This document shows, one piece after another, positions 60,929 to 64,000 of a stretch of DNA of 64,000 nt. The notes under the pieces are model-generated. The model was not told the DNA's origin and did no database searches. It worked only from the letters and a program-made list of their open reading frames with translations. Made by a program: the position numbers and the translations under genes. The stretch comes from Saprospiraceae bacterium. Lineage in GTDB: Bacteria > Bacteroidota > Bacteroidia > Chitinophagales > Saprospiraceae. Each line of letters starts with the position of its first letter. The first letter of the stretch is position 1. The stretch spans positions 1,228,110 through 1,292,109 of the forward strand of contig JADJJL010000001.1 in the NCBI GenBank assembly GCA_016710265.1, written 5' to 3'.

Positions 60929-62488
60929 ATGAAAAAAATTTTGTACTTACTCTCTCTGGGTATAATTTTTAATGTGAACTTATTTGGTCGGAATGGCGAT
61001 CGCTTGATCGGAACTGAAGTCCAAAATAATATGGTCCCTACAGTTGTAGCTCCGCCAAACATTGTTATTAGTTGCTGTTTTATGTTTAATATCCAAACTT
61101 TGACAGATCCAAACGATGCGACTTTTGGTAGAGTCGTAACCGATTTGACCTTGCGCAAAAAAGTGGTCACTCAAGATATGGTTTGTCGAAAGTATTGCGA
61201 GAGAAGTGATTATACTGGCTATCCTGGATACGTACAAACCAATCAATTACCCAAACCAGCACCTAATCAAGCTTGTGATTATTACTGGATGTTGTTTGAT
61301 ACTGCACGCTGGAATAGTAAATACGAAATGCCCTGGGGATTTGACGGATATGTGTTAGGGGCACCTGATGTGATTTTGACAATTACGGTCAATGACCTGA
61401 GAGAATGTGGCCAAGGAATCATCCAACGGATCATCAATGCTAAAGAAGGCAACAATATAAACGTAAGTGCCATCCAGACCATCTGGGTGGTGAATTGCGA
61501 CCCATTTAAGGTGGATACTACACGCTGCAATGATACCTTGTATACTGATATCATTTGGCCAAAAGGTGTTTGCAATAAAACTGCGGTCATTGTCCAAAAT
61601 TGTGAAACCGATTTAAGTCCTGATAATCCTGCATTGGGACGCCCTAGAGGAATTATCAGTCAAATGGGTAATTGTACCTTGTTGAGTATTGATTTTCAAG
61701 ATAATTATGTGGCTTCCGGACAAGGCAATTGCTTGGAAGTTCAACGCAAATGGATAGTGATAGACTGGTGTCAATACGATCCATTTATTTCTCCGCTTCA
61801 TGGTCGTTGGGAACAAACTCAAAAAATCCTTGTAAGGGATACTTCTGCTCCAACTTTAAATATAGAAATTAAAGATCAGCGAGTAACAGATCCACTAGGG
61901 CTTTCTTTCATCAACATCATCTTAAATCCTGCAGACAATTGTCTTCCATCCGAATTTGTAAGCTTGGAATATAAGATCGATGAATTTAATGATGGGATAG
62001 GTACTTATACAGGTGGTTTTGATTACAGAGTGGGCCCGCTTAATAGAAAAGATTTTGCTGCTGGTGTCCTCCCCAATTTTGCAGACAACCCAAGAGCCCT
62101 TAATTCGAAAAATCCATTTAATGCAAGTGGTTCCTACCCGATCGGAATTCACAAGTTAGAATGTACAGTAACCGATGTTTGTGGAAATGTCAGCACATTC
62201 ACACAAATTTTTGAAATCAAATTGATTCTAAGTTTGGACCCAAGCAATTCTGCTTCTTATGAATTGAAAATTGTTCCAAATCCTGCAAAGGATCATATCA
62301 GCATCCAAATTTCAACTGAAATAGATGAAATAAGAATTGTTTCCAGTTATGGAAAAACTCTGCACATCAAAAAAGTTACAGGCAACCAACAAGTTGATCT
62401 GGATCAATTACAATCGGGAGTTTATTTCGTACAGGCTTATCTACGAAATCAACTTATTGCGGGAAAGAAATTGGTGGTGGTGGAATAA
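60929..62488 (+). CDS. Type IX secreted Cys-rich protein
   Basis: 519 aa. Signal peptide (LYLLSLGIIFNVNLFG), followed by modules with many Cys and Asn/Asp in which NCxxDLSPDNPALG and CNDTLYTDIIWPKGVCNK recur: several HYR- or SprB-type Ig-like repeats (~30-420). C-terminal T9SS type A sorting domain of ~80 aa (LKIVPNPAKDHISIQI ... LQSGVYFVQAYLRNQ). Probably a large surface protein of the adhesin/SprB-like type, function unknown. Monocistronic. Confidence 0.75.
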   Translation: MKKILYLLSLGIIFNVNLFGRNGDRLIGTEVQNNMVPTVVAPPNIVISCCFMFNIQTLTDPNDATFGRVVTDLTLRKKVVTQDMVCRKYCERSDYTGYPGYVQTNQLPKPAPNQACDYYWMLFDTARWNSKYEMPWGFDGYVLGAPDVILTITVNDLRECGQGIIQRIINAKEGNNINVSAIQTIWVVNCDPFKVDTTRCNDTLYTDIIWPKGVCNKTAVIVQNCETDLSPDNPALGRPRGIISQMGNCTLLSIDFQDNYVASGQGNCLEVQRKWIVIDWCQYDPFISPLHGRWEQTQKILVRDTSAPTLNIEIKDQRVTDPLGLSFINIILNPADNCLPSEFVSLEYKIDEFNDGIGTYTGGFDYRVGPLNRKDFAAGVLPNFADNPRALNSKNPFNASGSYPIGIHKLECTVTDVCGNVSTFTQIFEIKLILSLDPSNSASYELKIVPNPAKDHISIQISTEIDEIRIVSSYGKTLHIKKVTGNQQVDLDQLQSGVYFVQAYLRNQLIAGKKLVVVE

Positions 62489-62535
62489 GGGAGATAGCAA
62501 TAAAAGAAATTATTTCAAAAAAAGTTGTAATGTAT

Positions 62536-62589
62536 TTGAATGCGTTTTAATAATATATATTGTTGAATAAATTATTTAAACGCATTCAA
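62536..62589. terminator. Long hairpin between convergent genes
   Basis: 18-nt arms: TTGAATGCGTTTTAATAA (62536-62553) and TTATTTAAACGCATTCAA (62572-62589) pair with one mismatch, 18-nt loop. Situated between the stops of the convergent genes at 62488 and 62668; serves both directions. Confidence 0.55.
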
Positions 62590-62667
62590 TTCATTCACAA
62601 ATTTAAAGGATTTATCCTACACTAAATGAATACGAATGAATATTAAGGGTAGGTGTTTTTAATTGTA

Positions 62668-63618
62668 TCAATTGCTAATATGATTTAGTTCATTTTCTCT
62701 TTTCTGCAATCCTTTTAAATAATCATTAAATTTTAATAGACCATAATTTCTACGTCTTTTATCTAAATCCTCAGGATTTCCTATAGGATAAGTCAAGATC
62801 TCGCCTTTGTGAATCCTATAATGATTTCCAAAAACTTGCTTTCTGCCCATTCCTATTAGTAATTGGTCAATATATGAAGCAAATGCTCCTTTATTAAGTT
62901 CTTTATTTTTTGTGGCTTTTGTTAGTATGTCTAAATATTGGTATTGTTTTTCAGTTTGGTCTTGTTGGATCAGAAGTACTGCATGGCTTGAATATTTTGT
63001 ACCTACCAATGATTTTCCGGGATAACCATGGATTTTTATAATTGAATCCAATTGATAAAATCTTTTAAGATTATTCAGTTTTATGTTTTCGACCACTTTT
63101 TTGAGGGTCTTCTCAGACATTGTTTTAGTAACTAAAAGATTTTCTAATTTATTCTTATCTCTTTGAGTGGAATTGAAGATATGAATGATTTTTTCTTGCA
63201 AGGGTTTGTTGTATGTTTTTTCAATGCTGTCCTTGAAATAGAGCATATACTTATAAGTTTTCGGGTAATATTTACTATAACTATTTTTAACATGAATAGT
63301 GAAAAACGAATCCATCCAAAAAAAGTGGTCAGATATTTCATGAGGATATTTGTTTAAAGCATGTTTTGTGTATTTAAATAAGGTATCATCTTTTCTTTTA
63401 ATTTCATAAATTTCTGCTGCTCTGTTTAAAGCTATCATTGCACCAATTCGAGAACATTGGGAAGTATCAGATTCTATAATTTCCTTTATAGCTGTATAAA
63501 GCGAATCTTCTAAATAATTAATTTGGTCAAAATTTTCTTGAGCGGTTACTTTATAAAAAATGGTCAAGAAAAAAATTACTTTTGAGACCATTTGGTAAAA
63601 TTTATAAAATAGTTTCAT
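62668..63618 (-). CDS. Exported DUF6624-like protein
   Basis: 316 aa with an N-terminal signal (VIFFLTIFYKVTAQ). The C-terminal ~150 residues fit the DUF6624 pattern: IIKIHGYPGKSLVGTKYSSHA, VLLIQQDQTEKQYQYLDIL and GAFASYIDQLLIGMGRKQ, ending QVFGNHYR. The first half is helical and charged. Molecular function unknown for the family. A TAACTTTG box 44 nt upstream. Confidence 0.75.
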   Translation of the reverse strand: MKLFYKFYQMVSKVIFFLTIFYKVTAQENFDQINYLEDSLYTAIKEIIESDTSQCSRIGAMIALNRAAEIYEIKRKDDTLFKYTKHALNKYPHEISDHFFWMDSFFTIHVKNSYSKYYPKTYKYMLYFKDSIEKTYNKPLQEKIIHIFNSTQRDKNKLENLLVTKTMSEKTLKKVVENIKLNNLKRFYQLDSIIKIHGYPGKSLVGTKYSSHAVLLIQQDQTEKQYQYLDILTKATKNKELNKGAFASYIDQLLIGMGRKQVFGNHYRIHKGEILTYPIGNPEDLDKRRRNYGLLKFNDYLKGLQKRENELNHISN

Positions 63619-63662
63619 CTCCTTTATTTAATTTTAATTTCCACAATTACAGCATACTTGGT

Positions 63663-63670
63663 CAAAGTTA
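63663..63670 (-). promoter_or_regulatory. -7 promoter box for the DUF6624 gene
   Basis: Minus-strand TAACTTTG, 44 nt upstream of the ATG at 63618. Confidence 0.4.
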
Positions 63671-63729
63671 GAAATTTTTGGAATAGTTCCAAAATGAATG
63701 CATGTAATTTTTATAATAGAGCTGACAGC

Positions 63730-64000
63730 TTACCTAATCCCAACTATCTTATGGGTCTGCAGGCTTAATCTCCATCTTGGATTCTTTTGAACAAATTCGA
63801 TGGAGTTTAGGATGTTAGATGTTTGGTCAGGCCCATCCATAGGTTGGATAAAAAAATGCTGGAAATTTAAATGCTGGAAATTTTCTGGTAATAAATCAGA
63901 TTGTGGATATACAAACTTAAGTTCGTGTCCGGATTTAACCACAATTTCTGTATTGGGTTTGGGGCTCATACATATCCAATCCACTCCTTCTGGAACTTCA
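63730..64000 (-). CDS. queE: 7-carboxy-7-deazaguanine synthase QueE, C-terminal part
   Basis: The last 89 codons of a gene entering from the right, in frame to the window edge (no start in view; GTG 63984 is internal). The family end is clear: VDWICMSPKPNTEIVVKSGHE, FFIQPMDGPDQTSN and the signature NPRWRLSLQTHKIVGIR. QueE is the radical-SAM enzyme making the preQ0 precursor for queuosine. The catalytic CxxxCxxC cluster lies outside this window, so it cannot be checked here. Confidence 0.9.
   Translation of the reverse strand, partial: EVPEGVDWICMSPKPNTEIVVKSGHELKFVYPQSDLLPENFQHLNFQHFFIQPMDGPDQTSNILNSIEFVQKNPRWRLSLQTHKIVGIR

Overview
The window looks like a chromosome segment from an AT-rich, non-model Bacteroidota, most plausibly a Saprospiraceae-like lineage. 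The support is a set of proteins with the C-terminal type IX secretion sorting module, many SPII lipoproteins of Bacteroidota type, a split ATP synthase operon (atpBEFHAG without atpDC), a SusB-like GH97 enzyme, LytS/LytTR regulation with a beta-propeller sensor, and many promoters with the Bacteroidota -7 box TAnnTTTG. The assignment is inferred from gene content only.

Layout. 1-69: start of an exported protein on the minus strand. 193-5824: plus-strand block with gpmI, a large Ig-like lipoprotein, lptB, two small lipoproteins, a DgkA-type lipid kinase and lspA. 5853-11313: minus strand, two ArsR-type regulators, tsaB, a C-terminal processing protease, a polytopic membrane protein and a YdeI-family protein. 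11436-19288: a thioredoxin-like protein, a lipoprotein plus type IX secreted protein lying between two copies of a ~290-bp repeat, a GH97 alpha-glucosidase and an acyl-CoA ligase. 19618-24690: accessory stretch with an antitoxin-like gene, a broken DUF2442 gene, a MNT/HEPN (type VII) toxin-antitoxin pair, an enlarged LpxR-like protein, a glucosaminidase and a candidate 6S-like RNA. 24840-28860: structured intergenic repeats around pdxA and a secreted esterase. 28916-33752: S24-type repressor, an orphan ABC permease, a DEDDh exonuclease, and a MbnP/MbnH-like pair. 33753-34317: gene-poor, with a 21-nt repeat and hairpins. 34318-42514: LytTR regulator and propeller histidine kinase, then a run of small lipoproteins and secreted proteins. 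42734-52654: a second histidine kinase, a UvrD-type helicase, and a TolC/RND/adaptor efflux operon. 52887-58701: ATP synthase operon, interrupted by a four-helix-bundle (23S IVS-type) gene. 58909-64000: two type IX secreted proteins, a DUF6624 protein and the C-terminal part of queE.

The most unusual material is non-coding. (1) Degenerate tandem arrays with an exact 8-nt period (gene-sense consensus about NNAATKWG) begin at or within a few bases of the stop codons of at least five minus-strand genes. (2) A 28-nt inverted repeat made of the same octamers brackets the extra gene in the ATP synthase operon. (3) A modular family of hairpin-rich repeats is scattered through intergenic regions. (4) A ~107-nt RNA candidate has its own promoter, a 15-bp closing stem and a terminator. 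(5) Three genes share the geometry TAnnTTTG-N4-ATG, which predicts leaderless mRNAs. No rRNA, tRNA, CRISPR array or transposase gene was recognised.
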